Shown here piece by piece: positions 1 through 9,311 of a stretch of DNA of 64,000 nt (position 1 is its first letter; the number at the start of each line of letters is the position of its first letter). Source of the stretch: Paenibacillus hexagrammi (GTDB taxonomy: Bacteria; Bacillota; Bacilli; Paenibacillales; NBRC-103111). The stretch covers positions 3,968,001 through 4,032,000 of the forward strand of contig NZ_CP090978.1 of NCBI RefSeq assembly GCF_021513275.1. The letters are read 5' to 3'. The notes below the pieces were generated by a model. That model saw only the letters and a program-made list of their open reading frames with translations, had not been told where the DNA came from and searched no databases. The translations under genes and the position numbers were made by a program.

Positions 1-807
1 AGCCAAATTTCCTATTGAGCAAATCGCACCGCCACTCTGAAGCCTCTGATTCTGCCCGATGGCATTCATATACCTTGCATCAATAACACCCTTCTTAATG
101 CTCGGCTTCCCCAGCAAATACCCCTGTGCATAATGAATCCCCATACGGGTTAACTGTATCAGCTCCTCCATATGCTCAATCCCTTCGGCAACCAAAGAGA
201 TGTTCATCTTCTGCGCGAAGGTGACAAAGGTCTCCAATATGTACTCTTTCATTTTATTTTTATGAATATTCTCGATGAGCGAACGGTCGATTTTAATAAA
301 ATCCGGCTGCAGCTCAGCGATTGCCTGAAGCGACGAATAGCCCGCTCCCGCGTCATCAATCGCTATCCGATAGCCCTGTTTGCGGTAATGCTCCAGAATT
401 TGCTTGGCTAACGTGAAATCTTCAATCGAACTTCTTTCTGTAATCTCAAACACGACGTTATGCGGCTGAAGTCCATGCCTGCTCAACACGTCTAAGGTTT
501 TACCCGGAACAAACTGGGGATCATGCAAAACATGCGAAGAGATATTAATAAACAAGAGCTGATCGGCATTCACTTTAGCGCCTTGAATGGCCTTCTCTCT
601 AGCTAACTTCTCTAGCTTATACAGCTCGCCCTGCTCCTCTGCAAATTGAAAGAGATCTACTGGAGATGTGAACCGGCTGGTCCCAGGAGCTCTAGTCAGA
701 GCCTCATATCCGTATATTTCCCCGCTTTGTAAAGATACGATCGGTTGATATACCGTATATATCAATTGTTGTTCGATCAATGTTTGAAATTCCGTGTTTT
801 TTTCCAT
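1..807 (-). CDS. EAL-domain cyclic-di-GMP phosphodiesterase (C-terminus cut by window edge)
   Basis: Reading from an ATG at 807 gives 269 open codons that run off the left edge. The protein carries the EAL fold: YEALTR in the signature position, a DDAGAGYSS loop (usually DDFGAGYSS), IKIDRSLI, and VAEGIEHMEE near the end. Such enzymes hydrolyse c-di-GMP to pGpG in the cytoplasm and favour motility over sessile growth. There is no N-terminal sensor or membrane segment, so the EAL domain starts almost at residue 1. GAGG lies about 8 nt before the ATG and supports this start. The gene is divergent from the histidine kinase at 1005. Two PhoP-like hexamers 92-108 bp upstream suggest a phosphate link. 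Activity is inferred from the motifs only. Confidence 0.9.
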   Translation of the reverse strand, partial: MEKNTEFQTLIEQQLIYTVYQPIVSLQSGEIYGYEALTRAPGTSRFTSPVDLFQFAEEQGELYKLEKLAREKAIQGAKVNADQLLFINISSHVLHDPQFVPGKTLDVLSRHGLQPHNVVFEITERSSIEDFTLAKQILEHYRKQGYRIAIDDAGAGYSSLQAIAELQPDFIKIDRSLIENIHKNKMKEYILETFVTFAQKMNISLVAEGIEHMEELIQLTRMGIHYAQGYLLGKPSIKKGVIDARYMNAIGQNQRLQSGGAICSIGNLA

Positions 808-898
808 TTCTATGTTCCTCGTCATCATCATCATTCCCTTGCTGCCTATGCTAGTAAGAATAGTCTAGCAAACGAAATGGTGCATCATATTATAGAAT

Positions 899-915
899 TG
901 TAAAATCATTGTAAA
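899..915 (-). promoter_or_regulatory. Candidate PhoP box upstream of the EAL gene
   Basis: On the minus strand two exact TTTACA hexamers start 11 bp apart (plus-strand TGTAAA at 899-904 and 910-915). The known Bacillus PhoP box is a direct repeat of TT(A/T/C)ACA with this spacing. It lies about 92 bp upstream of the EAL start. Binding is inferred. Confidence 0.45.
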
Positions 916-1004
916 GAGTTTTTGATAAAAGCAGGGAATTGGGGATTTTTCCCGAAGAAGTACATGCTAGAGACGTTTAAATATACATTCGGGAAGGAAC
1001 TGAA

Positions 1005-2591
1005 ATGGAAGAACAGGTCAAAATTTTGGCAGTAGATGACCGCTACGAGAACTTGCTGGCCCTGCAAAGTATACTTGCCTCTTGCGACTGTGATCTTGTC
1101 ACGCTTCAATCCGGAGAAGAGGTTCTCAAATATTTATTGAAGGAACCCGCCCACAACATTGCAGCTATTCTGATGGATGTGCAAATGCCCGGTCTGAATG
1201 GTTTTGAAACGACGGAGCTCATCAAACAGAAGAAATCGTGTGAAGATATTCCTATTATATTCTTAACCGCCATCAGCACTTCCATCGAGCATGTACTCAG
1301 AGGCTATCATGCGGGATCAATCGACTATGTATTTAAGCCTGTACATCCCGAACTACTCAAGATGAAGGTAGATGCTTTCATTAAGCTGCATCGCGTCCAG
1401 CATAATTACATGCGACAAAGCGAGCTCCTCCATTCCCGTACCTTGGAGCTTGAGGCAGCCAATCATAAATTGGCAGCGGCTGAAATGCTGCTCAAGCAGC
1501 AAAACGAGCAGCTCGAGAAGAGAGTAGAAGAGCGGACACGGGAACTGATTGAAGCCCATAATAAACTTATGAAGTCACAAGCACATTTCAAAAAGATGTT
1601 CCAAGCCTCTCCGTGTTTAATGACGATCCGTAATTTGTCCACCTTCGAGTATATCGATGTCAATGAAAGTTGGAAGTATCATACCGGATATGGAGACGAA
1701 GTCATCGGCACCTCTCTCAATCCCATGAACCAAACTGCCGACACTTCGGATGAGCCGCGGCTCGGAGAGTTATATCAGAATTATAAAGTCAAGTATGAAA
1801 CCAAGCAAAAGGAAATCCGCAGTGCGCTGGTGTCTACGGAGATTATTGAAATGAACGACGAAAAATGTCTCCTGCAGGTCGGCATTGATATTACAGAAAC
1901 GCTTCGGTACGAAACGGAAATGGCCAGACTGGCCCAGTTAAACCTGGTCGGTGAAATGGCTGCAGGGATCGCTCATGAGATCCGCAATCCCATGACTACC
2001 ATCCGTGGCTTCCTCCAGTTGTTCCGTAACAGTCAAGGCAGGATGGATAACGAATATATTGAGATCATGCTGGAAGAGCTGGACAGAGCCAATGATATTA
2101 TTACCGAATACTTATCACTTGCCAAAAATAAACGAACCTATCAAAACGCCATGCAGTTGAATCGCATTCTAGAGACGCTCTCTCCTCTCATTCAAGCAGA
2201 AGCGGTCATGACCGGTAAACATTTTCATGTACACTATGGGGAATGCCCTGACGTTCAGCTCGATGATAAAGAAATCCGCCAATTAATTTTAAATATTTGC
2301 ATCAACGGTTTGGAAGCGATGGAAGCAGGAGGCAAGCTGACGGTTCAAACGTATTCGGAATCTGAGCATGTTATTCTCAAAATCTCCGACGAAGGCGGCG
2401 GCATTCAAACGGAGCATCTAGAAAAGCTGGGAAGACCTTTCTTCACGACCAAGGAACATGGCACTGGACTGGGACTCGCCGTATGCTACAGCATTGCGGC
2501 AAGACATAACGCTAAAATTGAAGTACAAAGCAGCCCGGCAGGAACTACCTTTACGATCAAATTTATAATTCCAGTTCCGATTCTCGTATAG
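1005..2591 (+). CDS. Hybrid sensor: receiver-PAS-histidine kinase
   Basis: The 528-residue protein is cytoplasmic, with no membrane segment. It begins with a response-regulator receiver domain (residues 6-125; acidic pair DD at 11-12, phosphoacceptor Asp58 in LMDVQMPG, Lys111 in VFKPVHP). A coiled coil follows (about 135-195, with EKRVEERTREL), then a PAS-like domain (195-300). The HisKA domain has the phosphorylated His324 in GIAHEIRNP, and the HATPase has GTGLGL near the C-terminus. The order receiver-then-kinase resembles response-regulator-controlled kinases of the sporulation-kinase type, but the partner cannot be named from sequence. AAGGA precedes the ATG. The gene is convergent with phoU across a terminator at 2600-2638. 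Confidence 0.92.
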   Translation: MEEQVKILAVDDRYENLLALQSILASCDCDLVTLQSGEEVLKYLLKEPAHNIAAILMDVQMPGLNGFETTELIKQKKSCEDIPIIFLTAISTSIEHVLRGYHAGSIDYVFKPVHPELLKMKVDAFIKLHRVQHNYMRQSELLHSRTLELEAANHKLAAAEMLLKQQNEQLEKRVEERTRELIEAHNKLMKSQAHFKKMFQASPCLMTIRNLSTFEYIDVNESWKYHTGYGDEVIGTSLNPMNQTADTSDEPRLGELYQNYKVKYETKQKEIRSALVSTEIIEMNDEKCLLQVGIDITETLRYETEMARLAQLNLVGEMAAGIAHEIRNPMTTIRGFLQLFRNSQGRMDNEYIEIMLEELDRANDIITEYLSLAKNKRTYQNAMQLNRILETLSPLIQAEAVMTGKHFHVHYGECPDVQLDDKEIRQLILNICINGLEAMEAGGKLTVQTYSESEHVILKISDEGGGIQTEHLEKLGRPFFTTKEHGTGLGLAVCYSIAARHNAKIEVQSSPAGTTFTIKFIIPVPILV

Positions 2592-2599
2592 CTCAAATT

Positions 2600-2638
2600 A
2601 AAAAGCGCATGACGGCTTTTCGCCGCAATGCGCTTTTT
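2600..2638. terminator. Bidirectional terminator between the hybrid kinase and phoU
   Basis: A GC-rich inverted repeat (aaaaagcgca ... tgcgcttttt, with an inner gacggc/gccg stem) has A and T runs on both sides, so it can end transcription from the plus-strand kinase and the minus-strand pst-phoU operon. Confidence 0.85.
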
Positions 2639-2651
2639 GTGATTTCTAATG

Positions 2652-3317
2652 TTACACATTCAGATCCTTGCGTTTACCCGTAACCATATAAATGACGCCT
2701 TCGCCGATATTCGTCACGTGATCGGCTACGCGTTCCAAGTAATGAGCAACCAACAGCAAGTGCGTGAGCTGTCTGTTACGGCTCGAATCCTCGTTCATCA
2801 TACCGATCAACTCCTGCATAACGCCGCTGTACAGCTTATCCACACGATCGTCTTTTTCAGCCAAAGCCGCGGCTCTGTGCACATCCCGCTCCGCGTAGGC
2901 AATTAAGCTCTCTTGCAGCATCTGGATCGAAATATCCGCCATTTGCGGAATGGTTTCCAGCGGCTTTACCAGCTCCTCTCCGGCAAAGCGAATCGTAATT
3001 CGGGCAATATCAACGGCATGATCCGCGATGCGCTCCAAGTCAGTAGCGATTTTAATTGCAGCTCCAATGATTCTTAGGTCGCTGGCCATCGGCTGCTGAG
3101 TTGCGATCAGACGCAAACACAATTCATCGATGCGTGTTAAAAAATCGTCAATTTCATCGTCTTTTTTAATGATTTCTGCAGCCATCTTATCATCCAACTT
3201 GGCGAGCGACTGGACAGCCGCATAAATGGAATCCTCCACATTGCTGCCCATTTGAATTAATTCTTGCTGAAGCAGCTCGAGCGACTGGTGAAATCCCGGT
3301 CTTGTATCCACTCCCAC
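2652..3317 (-). CDS. phoU: Phosphate transport regulator PhoU
   Basis: The 221-residue all-helical protein has two PhoU repeats with conserved ERIADHAVDIA and ERVADHVTNIGE motifs (metal-binding E-R-x-x-D-H). It is a cytoplasmic negative regulator that couples the Pst importer to phosphate sensing. It is the last gene of pstS-C-A-B-phoU and starts 11 bp after pstB. The called start is GTG at 3317, close behind AGAGAGG. A second GTG at 3311 has a more usual 10-nt spacing and may be the true start, which would remove two residues. Confidence 0.96.
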   Translation of the reverse strand: MGVDTRPGFHQSLELLQQELIQMGSNVEDSIYAAVQSLAKLDDKMAAEIIKKDDEIDDFLTRIDELCLRLIATQQPMASDLRIIGAAIKIATDLERIADHAVDIARITIRFAGEELVKPLETIPQMADISIQMLQESLIAYAERDVHRAAALAEKDDRVDKLYSGVMQELIGMMNEDSSRNRQLTHLLLVAHYLERVADHVTNIGEGVIYMVTGKRKDLNV

Positions 3318-3328
3318 ACGTCCTCTCT

Positions 3329-4093
3329 TTATCCGAATCTGCCTGTAATATAGTCTTCTGTCCGTTGATCGTTAGGACTTGTGAAGATTTTGTCCGTCTT
3401 ATCAGTCTCAATCAGATACCCATTCAAGAAGAAGGATGTCATATCCGAGATTCTTGCAGCCTGCTGCATATTGTGGGTCACGATGATAATCGTGTACTTT
3501 TCTTTGAGCGTTTGCGTCAGCTCTTCCACCTTCAGTGTTGAGATCGGGTCAAGCGCGGAGGTGGGCTCATCCATCAACAGCACATCGGGTTCAACCGCCA
3601 GCAAGCGCGCGATACAAAGACGCTGCTGTTGACCGCCGGAGAGTCCGAGAGCCGATTTGTTCAGTCGGTCCTTCACTTCGTCCCAAAGCGCAGCTTGAGC
3701 AAGGCTCTTCTCGACGATTCCATCCAGAACGGACTTCTTCTTGATACCATGAATCCGCGGACCGTAAGCAATGTTATCATATATGCTCATCGGGAACGGA
3801 TTAGGACGCTGAAATACCATGCCGACACGCTTTCGAAGAGAAACTACATCGGAGTCGGAGCCATAAATGTTTTGACCGTCAACAGCTACATTCCCTGTGA
3901 TGCGTACATTATCGATCAGATCGTTCATCCGGTTCAGCGTTCGCAGAAAGGTTGACTTACCACAGCCTGAAGGTCCGATCAAAGCTGCAATCGTTCCCGC
4001 TTCAATGCTCAAATCGATATCATGCAGGGCATGGTTCTCCCCATAGAACAAGTTTAATTTATCGGCTCTGATCTTGGATTTGGTGGCGATCAT
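3329..4093 (-). CDS. pstB: Phosphate ABC transporter ATPase PstB
   Basis: At 254 residues it has the normal PstB length. It carries Walker [10 protein letters not shown], the Q-loop region [19 protein letters not shown] that is typical of PstB, signature LSGGQQQR, Walker [13 protein letters not shown] and the switch-His segment [11 protein letters not shown]. It hydrolyses ATP at the cytoplasmic face of the PstC-PstA channel. The ATG follows the pstA stop directly (4094), consistent with translational coupling. Confidence 0.98.
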   Translation of the reverse strand: MIATKSKIRADKLNLFYGENHALHDIDLSIEAGTIAALIGPSGCGKSTFLRTLNRMNDLIDNVRITGNVAVDGQNIYGSDSDVVSLRKRVGMVFQRPNPFPMSIYDNIAYGPRIHGIKKKSVLDGIVEKSLAQAALWDEVKDRLNKSALGLSGGQQQRLCIARLLAVEPDVLLMDEPTSALDPISTLKVEELTQTLKEKYTIIIVTHNMQQAARISDMTSFFLNGYLIETDKTDKIFTSPNDQRTEDYITGRFG

Positions 4094-4951
4094 TTATTTA
4101 CCTCCGGTTAATCGTTTTTGTAGGATACGGCTTGGAATAGCCAACAGCAGGTTGAATAGCAAAACAACGATGAGCAGCAGCGCCGCGCTTCCTTTGGCAA
4201 TGTCCTTAGCATCAGGAACGAGCGCTTCAGCTCCTACATACCAGAGGTGGACGGATAAAGTTTCGCCCATTTTCAACGGATTGAAATCGGGAAAAAATCG
4301 GGATACAGACAGGCCTGCCGTATAAATCAGGATGGCGGATTCACCCAAAGCACGTCCTGCAATCAGAGTAATCCCTGTCATCAGATTCGGCAGTGCGGCC
4401 GGAATGAGAACCTTGCGAATCGCTTGCCATTTGGTTGATCCTAGCGCCAAACTAGCTTCCCAATACGATTCTGGCACAGTCTTAATCGCTTCCTCGGTTA
4501 CACGAACCATAACCGGCAGGTTGAGAAGTGCTACGGTCGCGGCACCGCCTAGAATTGAAAATTTCAAGTTCAGTAGATTTGCAAAAAGTAGGAATCCAAA
4601 GAGTCCAAATACAATCGAAGGTACGGAGGATAGGGCTTCGACCGAAATCCGCACCAAGTCAGTGAACCAATTTTTTTGTGCATAAACAGAAAGATAGATA
4701 CCCGAGAAGACGCCAATCGGCACCGAGATCACTAGTGACAGAAACAGCACATAAAAGGAGTTAAACAGCTGTGGACCTACCCCGCCCCCAGCCTTGATTT
4801 CCTCCGGCTTGCCGAAGATGAAATGCCAGGACAGATGCGGAATACCCTCTCCTAATATTTTCACGAGAAACCAAGCCAAAATTAGAATGATAGCAATCCC
4901 CGAAGCCCAAAAATAGATCGTAGCCAGTCGGTCCGTTGTTTTACTAGTCAT
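4094..4951 (-). CDS. pstA: Phosphate ABC transporter permease PstA
   Basis: The 285-residue permease has six predicted membrane helices and the EAA-type loop (EASLALGSTKWQAIRKV) that contacts PstB. The longest open frame reaches 5050, but the ATG at 4951 is preferred. It has AGGAG about 9 nt upstream, overlaps the pstC stop as ATGA, and gives the sequence MTSKTTDRLATIYFW with a short cytoplasmic tail. Its place between pstC and pstB is canonical. Confidence 0.96.
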   Translation of the reverse strand: MTSKTTDRLATIYFWASGIAIILILAWFLVKILGEGIPHLSWHFIFGKPEEIKAGGGVGPQLFNSFYVLFLSLVISVPIGVFSGIYLSVYAQKNWFTDLVRISVEALSSVPSIVFGLFGFLLFANLLNLKFSILGGAATVALLNLPVMVRVTEEAIKTVPESYWEASLALGSTKWQAIRKVLIPAALPNLMTGITLIAGRALGESAILIYTAGLSVSRFFPDFNPLKMGETLSVHLWYVGAEALVPDAKDIAKGSAALLLIVVLLFNLLLAIPSRILQKRLTGGK

Positions 4952-5883
4952 TTCAGTTCGCTCCTTTTCGCTACGATGCGAATAATTAAAATCAGAAGCA
5001 AGGATATAATAAGAAGAACAAGTGCCATCATGTAGAGCGCGTTGTTCCAACTCGTACCATAGTTCGTGTTCCCCATATCTTTGACAATCGCCGTAGTCAA
5101 TACGGTCGTGGAATCTAGCAGCGATTTGGGCATTTGCGGTGAGTTTCCAATCACCATAAACACAGCCATCGTTTCACCGATCGCTCTTCCCATACCCAGA
5201 ATAATCCCAGTCAGAATACCTGGTCTAGCAGCAGGAAGCAGAACCCTCCACATCGTCTGCCAGCGCGTTGCGCCCAGTGCCAGTGATGCTTCTTCCAACC
5301 GGATCGGAAGAGATCGAATGGCATCCTCAGAGATGGACAGAATGGTCGGCAGAATCATGACGGCCAAAATAATCGCTGCTGGTAAAATGCCGTAGCCGAT
5401 ATCACCTGTAATTTTTCCAAGAGCAGGCACGATGACGGTCATCCCGATCAAGCCATATACGACGGAAGGAATTCCAACAAAGAGATCGGTTGCCGGGCGA
5501 AGAATTTCTCTCACCCATTTTGGTGCAATCTTGGCCATAAACAAGGCTCCGGACAAGGCCAGCGGAACCGAAAACAATACAGAGAGCAATGTTAACAGCA
5601 TGGTACTGTATAAAAACGGAAAAGCACCGAACTTATTTTGTGAAGGCGTCCAGTCGGTAGAGAAGAAAAACTCGGTGAAGCTGACCCCTTGAAAAGTTTT
5701 GATCCCCTGCATCCCTACGAATCCGATAATGGAAAAGATGATGACCGACACCAGAGCTGCGCTCCCTACAAATACCCATCGCATCAGGGTGTCTTGGTTG
5801 TACTGTGACCGGGTCCATTTGCTCATGGTCGGTTTGCTATTATCTTCTACTGAGTTGGTCAGTTTGTCTGCCATCATGTTCAA
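4948..5883 (-). CDS. pstC: Phosphate ABC transporter permease PstC
   Basis: The 311-residue inner-membrane permease has a hydrophilic N-terminus of about 33 residues, six predicted helices and the EAA loop (EEASLALGATRWQTMWRV). The start is most likely TTG at 5883, with GGGG 9 nt upstream; an ATG two codons later has poorer spacing. It forms the translocation channel with PstA. A strong hairpin separates it from pstS, and PhoP-like repeats lie 54-92 bp upstream, so the permease genes may be read both from pstS and from an internal promoter. Confidence 0.97.
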   Translation of the reverse strand: MNMMADKLTNSVEDNSKPTMSKWTRSQYNQDTLMRWVFVGSAALVSVIIFSIIGFVGMQGIKTFQGVSFTEFFFSTDWTPSQNKFGAFPFLYSTMLLTLLSVLFSVPLALSGALFMAKIAPKWVREILRPATDLFVGIPSVVYGLIGMTVIVPALGKITGDIGYGILPAAIILAVMILPTILSISEDAIRSLPIRLEEASLALGATRWQTMWRVLLPAARPGILTGIILGMGRAIGETMAVFMVIGNSPQMPKSLLDSTTVLTTAIVKDMGNTNYGTSWNNALYMMALVLLIISLLLILIIRIVAKRSELK

Positions 5884-5936
5884 TGCATCGTGCCCCTTTC
5901 ATCTCTTACCTTCTACCTATAATGATAGGTCATGAA

Positions 5937-5975
5937 TGTAAATGGACCATCAAGCAATTGTTAAGGCAATGTAAA
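5937..5975 (-). promoter_or_regulatory. Candidate PhoP box upstream of pstC
   Basis: On the minus strand TTTACA (plus 5970-5975), TTAACA (5959-5964) and TTTACA (5937-5942) start at offsets of 11 and 22 bp, the periodicity of PhoP direct repeats. They lie just before the pstC start and downstream of the pstS hairpin. Confidence 0.5.
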
Positions 5976-5999
5976 AATTCGCTCCTTTTCGACAAAATC

Positions 6000-6033
6000 A
6001 AAGAGGTAGTTCTCATTGAGAACTACCTCTGTA
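6000..6033 (-). terminator. Strong hairpin between pstS and pstC
   Basis: It is a perfect 14-bp inverted repeat with a 1-nt centre (arms 6003-6016 and 6018-6031). On the minus strand it is followed by TTTGATTTTG. It lies 13 bp after the pstS stop and probably acts as a partial terminator or 3' mRNA stabiliser, giving more PstS than permease. Confidence 0.8.
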
Positions 6034-6045
6034 GTTACATCTGGA

Positions 6046-6968
6046 TTATTTATCCAAAAGATTCGCAGGAAGGAATTTCAGTTCGCGCACTTGTTTGTCT
6101 TGGAAATCTTTGCTTCTGATATAATCTATGAATGCTTTTGCTGGGTCTTTTGCTTCACCTTTTGTATACATATGCTCAACGCCATACAGCTTGTAAGAAC
6201 CGTTTTTGATGTTGTCTTCGGAGAATGCAACGTTATCGATTTTAAGAGCTTTGATCGAATCGTCGATGTAAGGAGTATCCACATAACCAATGGACCCCGC
6301 TTGACTTCCAACCGCTGTTTTCATAGCACCGCTGTTCTCTTGTGTAATACCATCTTTAGAGAATTCTTTGCCATCCAGGATGATTTGTTTTACCAACTTA
6401 CGGGAGCCGGAGCTTTCAGGACGGTGAACCAGAACGATTTTCTCGTCTTTACCTCCTACTTCTTTCCAGTTCGTGATTTTGCCCATGTAGATATCAGCCG
6501 CTTGCTGTTTGGTTAAGTTATCAATAGTAACGTCTTTATTTACGATGATTGCAAATGGAGCGATAGCTGCAACATGATCTTTCAAATCTTTATCTTTATA
6601 TTCATCACCCGGCTCAACGTCGGAGTTCCCGATATCGGAAGTGCCGTCTGCCACGTTTTTGATTCCTGTACCCGATCCGCCTGCAGTTACGTTAATCGTA
6701 ACCTTCGGATTTTTTTCCATGAATTCAGTTGCCGCTTGTTTGACTAGAGGAAGAAGTGCACTGGAACCGGAAGCTGTAATTGTACCGGAAAGATCAGATT
6801 TAGCTGCTGCCGGAGTTTCACTCGGCTTTGTGGAAGCCGCTGCGCTTGCGCTTGGTGCTGCATCTTTAGGTGCTGTTTCTGTTTTGGCACCGCAACCTAC
6901 CATAACCCCCATCATTACTACCGTAGAAAGTGCTAATGTGATTCCTTTTTCGACATGAACTTAAACAT
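6046..6968 (-). CDS. pstS: Phosphate-binding lipoprotein PstS (signal peptide broken by a one-base frameshift)
   Basis: The continuous frame 6046-6915 (289 residues) encodes a PBP-like phosphate receptor: GTITASGSSALLPLVKQAA, GGSGTGIKNV, and RPESSGSRKLVKQIIL for phosphate contacts. Its formal start at 6915 has no ribosome binding site and lies inside the signal peptide. The real start is probably ATG 6968, behind AAGGAGG. From there the frame reads MFKFMSKK and then stops. Adding one A to the A-run at 6946-6950 joins it to a hydrophobic core and the lipobox VMVGC, giving 307 residues. The protein would be tethered outside the membrane by a lipid on that Cys. The frameshift is probably a sequencing error. 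Confidence 0.93.
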
Positions 6969-7058
6969 TGTCAGCATGTCCTCCTTAGTTTTTATCTTCT
7001 CTAGTTAGGTTCGACTGTGTCCACCGAACTAACTCACACCCTTATCGTAACAACGGTT

Positions 7059-7122
7059 TGTAAATTCCAAACTCACGAAACGTAAACGTAATGTAAAACT
7101 TTTATTTTACAATTCTTTTACA
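7059..7122. promoter_or_regulatory. PhoP-box cluster in the pstS / chemoreceptor divergent promoter
   Basis: Minus-strand TTTACA/TTTACG hexamers (plus 7092-7097, 7081-7086, 7059-7064) are spaced 11 and 22 bp apart. On the plus strand two exact TTTACA copies sit at 7106-7111 and 7117-7122, again 11 bp apart. This matches the Bacillus PhoP direct-repeat rule and fits induction of pstS under phosphate starvation. The opposing pair faces the chemoreceptor gene. Confidence 0.65.
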
Positions 7123-7219
7123 ATTTCCAACATCCAATTTAATAGTAGAGTCCTATAGTAATAAGAAATTAATAGAAATTAGTCGAACTTTGTCTTTTAA
7201 AAATCGGAGGTATGAGAAC

Positions 7220-9259
7220 ATGAAGAGAAGACTATCCTTCCCTATGACCATGCGTTTCAAATTAATCGCAAGCTTCAGCGCAGTATTACTCATTTTTCTT
7301 GCTGTTGCTCTCTTCAATCTGCATCAAATGAATCAGATTAAGCAGCATATGAACGATCAAAACGATAAGGTCAGGCTGAAGGTCATGGCTCTTGAAATGA
7401 AGGAGACCGTACAGGAGCTGAATATTATCGCCTCAGGCCTGGAGATTTCTAAGAAACCGGAGTTTATCTTGAAATACAACAGCATGCGGCAGCCCTACAA
7501 TGATCTGCTGAAACAAATCGGTGACACAGCCTCCACACCGGACCAGTTAAAGTGGCGAAGCCAATTAATTCAGGCCTCCGTCGACTATATCAATAACTTT
7601 GATTCCGCTGCTAAAATGATTCAAGGCAATGGTACCAATCCGGTGGATCTGCAGATGAACCTTCTTTACATCTATAATGAATCCCAAGAATTAAAGGATA
7701 AAATCTTTGAGCTAGTCGACCATTTCTATGTCGCTTATTCAGAATCTGCCGATCAAGCCGTAAGCGAGTCGACACTGCTGTTAGATCAAACAAGCCATGT
7801 TATGTTGGTCGCCTCTGTCATCGTGTTTATCTGTACCGTCGTCATCGCTCTGCTCATTATCCGCTCCTTCTTAGGCCCAATTACCCGTTTGCAAAAAGCA
7901 GCTGCGAGCATTGCCGACGGAGATTTAAGCCATACGATCAATTCCGAAGCTAAGGACGAGCTTGGCCAATTAAGCCGCAGCTTTGATCATATGATTGTGC
8001 AGGTTCGCGAGATGCTCAGCGCTGCTGGAAGAATCGCCTCATCTCTGACCGAGCATTCCCATAAGTTCCGCCAATTCAGCGAGACTACCGCCTCGGCCAA
8101 CACCGATATTTTGAAAGCTATTCATGAGATATCGGTAGGTGCCGATGAGCAGGCTACCCATAGTGAAGCCAGCTCCACTATGATTGCGGAGCTTGAAGAC
8201 GAAATGAACAACATTACGGCCTACACGCAGGAGATGAAGCGATCGAGCGAAGAAGCGTCTAAAGGGACATTGAAAGGAACGGAAGCGATAAAAGCCTTGA
8301 AGGAATCATCCGATAGCTCGCAGGAGGTCTTGAAGAAAGTCAACCACGCTATGAACACACTTGCTGCCAGCTCGAAGCAAATCGGCGCCATTACCCGATC
8401 CATTACCGAAATTTCCACACAGACGAACGTGCTTGCCTTGAATGCTGCAATTGAAGCAGCCAGAGCCGGCGTTCACGGCAAAGGGTTCTCAATTATCGCC
8501 GAAGAAGTGCGGCAGCTATCCCAGCAAACGAATGATTCTTCCAAATCGATCAGCACCATTATTCAAACGCTGCAAACACAAATTAGTGAGCTTCAAAGCA
8601 GCCTGATGGAAGCCCGGGAGCAAGCCGATTCCCAAACAGGGCGGGTAGCAGCCACCATTGATTCCTTCTCCGGTATCGAGCTATCTATGAATCAGATTAC
8701 AGCTCAGATCGTACAGGTACACGGCAGGATTGAACAGATGCGGCAGAAAAACGACGCTCTGGTCGAATCCGTACAATTCGTAGCCGCTGTTGCGCAAGAA
8801 ACAGCCGCAGGTGTGGAGGAAGTCAACTCCACCTCGACCCAGCAGGATGCTTCGATCCGTCAAATTGCCGAGGAAGCTGATGATATCTATCGTTTGGCAA
8901 CACAGCTATTTGGTGAAATAAGCAAGTTCAAGACAGGAAGTGAAGCTTTTCTAGCGTCTAACAACAACGCTAATTTGAAAGCAGCTTCAATAGAAGGCAA
9001 TGTAAAAGAAGATCGAAAAGATGACGTAATAGATAAAGCAATCTTACAAGGAGAAGCCAAGAAAGAGGCTCTGATGAGGGAAGACATGCAGACGGTAGAA
9101 AATAAGATCGGTCAAACAGTGAAAGAAAAAGAAGAAGAGACACAGGAGCAAGAAGTCCATTCTGCCTCAGGTGATGGATCAATGGGAACGAAAGGTAAGA
9201 AAGAAGATTCTAAAACAACCAAAGAGGATCAGGAAGACAAAAAGCTGGTACATGTCTGA
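7220..9259 (+). CDS. Methyl-accepting chemotaxis protein
   Basis: The start is ATG 7220, behind GGAGG with a 9-nt gap, giving 679 residues. The order is: membrane helix near residues 12-32; an extracellular helical sensor domain of about 150 residues (4-helix-bundle type); a second membrane helix around 190-215; a HAMP linker; and the cytoplasmic signalling coiled coil with the hairpin tip region ([29 protein letters not shown]). The last 90 or so residues are an unusual, very hydrophilic Lys/Glu/Gln-rich tail. It would signal to CheA/CheW. It is divergent from pstS across a PhoP-box cluster, so a role in phosphate-related taxis is possible but unproven. Confidence 0.95.
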   Translation: MKRRLSFPMTMRFKLIASFSAVLLIFLAVALFNLHQMNQIKQHMNDQNDKVRLKVMALEMKETVQELNIIASGLEISKKPEFILKYNSMRQPYNDLLKQIGDTASTPDQLKWRSQLIQASVDYINNFDSAAKMIQGNGTNPVDLQMNLLYIYNESQELKDKIFELVDHFYVAYSESADQAVSESTLLLDQTSHVMLVASVIVFICTVVIALLIIRSFLGPITRLQKAAASIADGDLSHTINSEAKDELGQLSRSFDHMIVQVREMLSAAGRIASSLTEHSHKFRQFSETTASANTDILKAIHEISVGADEQATHSEASSTMIAELEDEMNNITAYTQEMKRSSEEASKGTLKGTEAIKALKESSDSSQEVLKKVNHAMNTLAASSKQIGAITRSITEISTQTNVLALNAAIEAARAGVHGKGFSIIAEEVRQLSQQTNDSSKSISTIIQTLQTQISELQSSLMEAREQADSQTGRVAATIDSFSGIELSMNQITAQIVQVHGRIEQMRQKNDALVESVQFVAAVAQETAAGVEEVNSTSTQQDASIRQIAEEADDIYRLATQLFGEISKFKTGSEAFLASNNNANLKAASIEGNVKEDRKDDVIDKAILQGEAKKEALMREDMQTVENKIGQTVKEKEEETQEQEVHSASGDGSMGTKGKKEDSKTTKEDQEDKKLVHV

Positions 9260-9270
9260 TCTAAAGCTAT

Positions 9271-9306
9271 GAAAGCCGCTTAGAGGAATTCCTCCAAGCG
9301 GCTTCT
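9271..9306. terminator. Bidirectional terminator between chemoreceptor and MBL-fold gene
   Basis: Inverted repeat gaaagccgctt ... aagcggcttc, with an inner gagg/cctc pairing around GAATTC and a short T-rich flank. It lies between convergent genes. Confidence 0.75.
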
Positions 9307-9311
9307 TCATG

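Noticed and set aside
4332-5692. Plus-strand open frames opposite pstA and pstC
   Set aside because: They are reverse-strand shadows of conserved permease genes.
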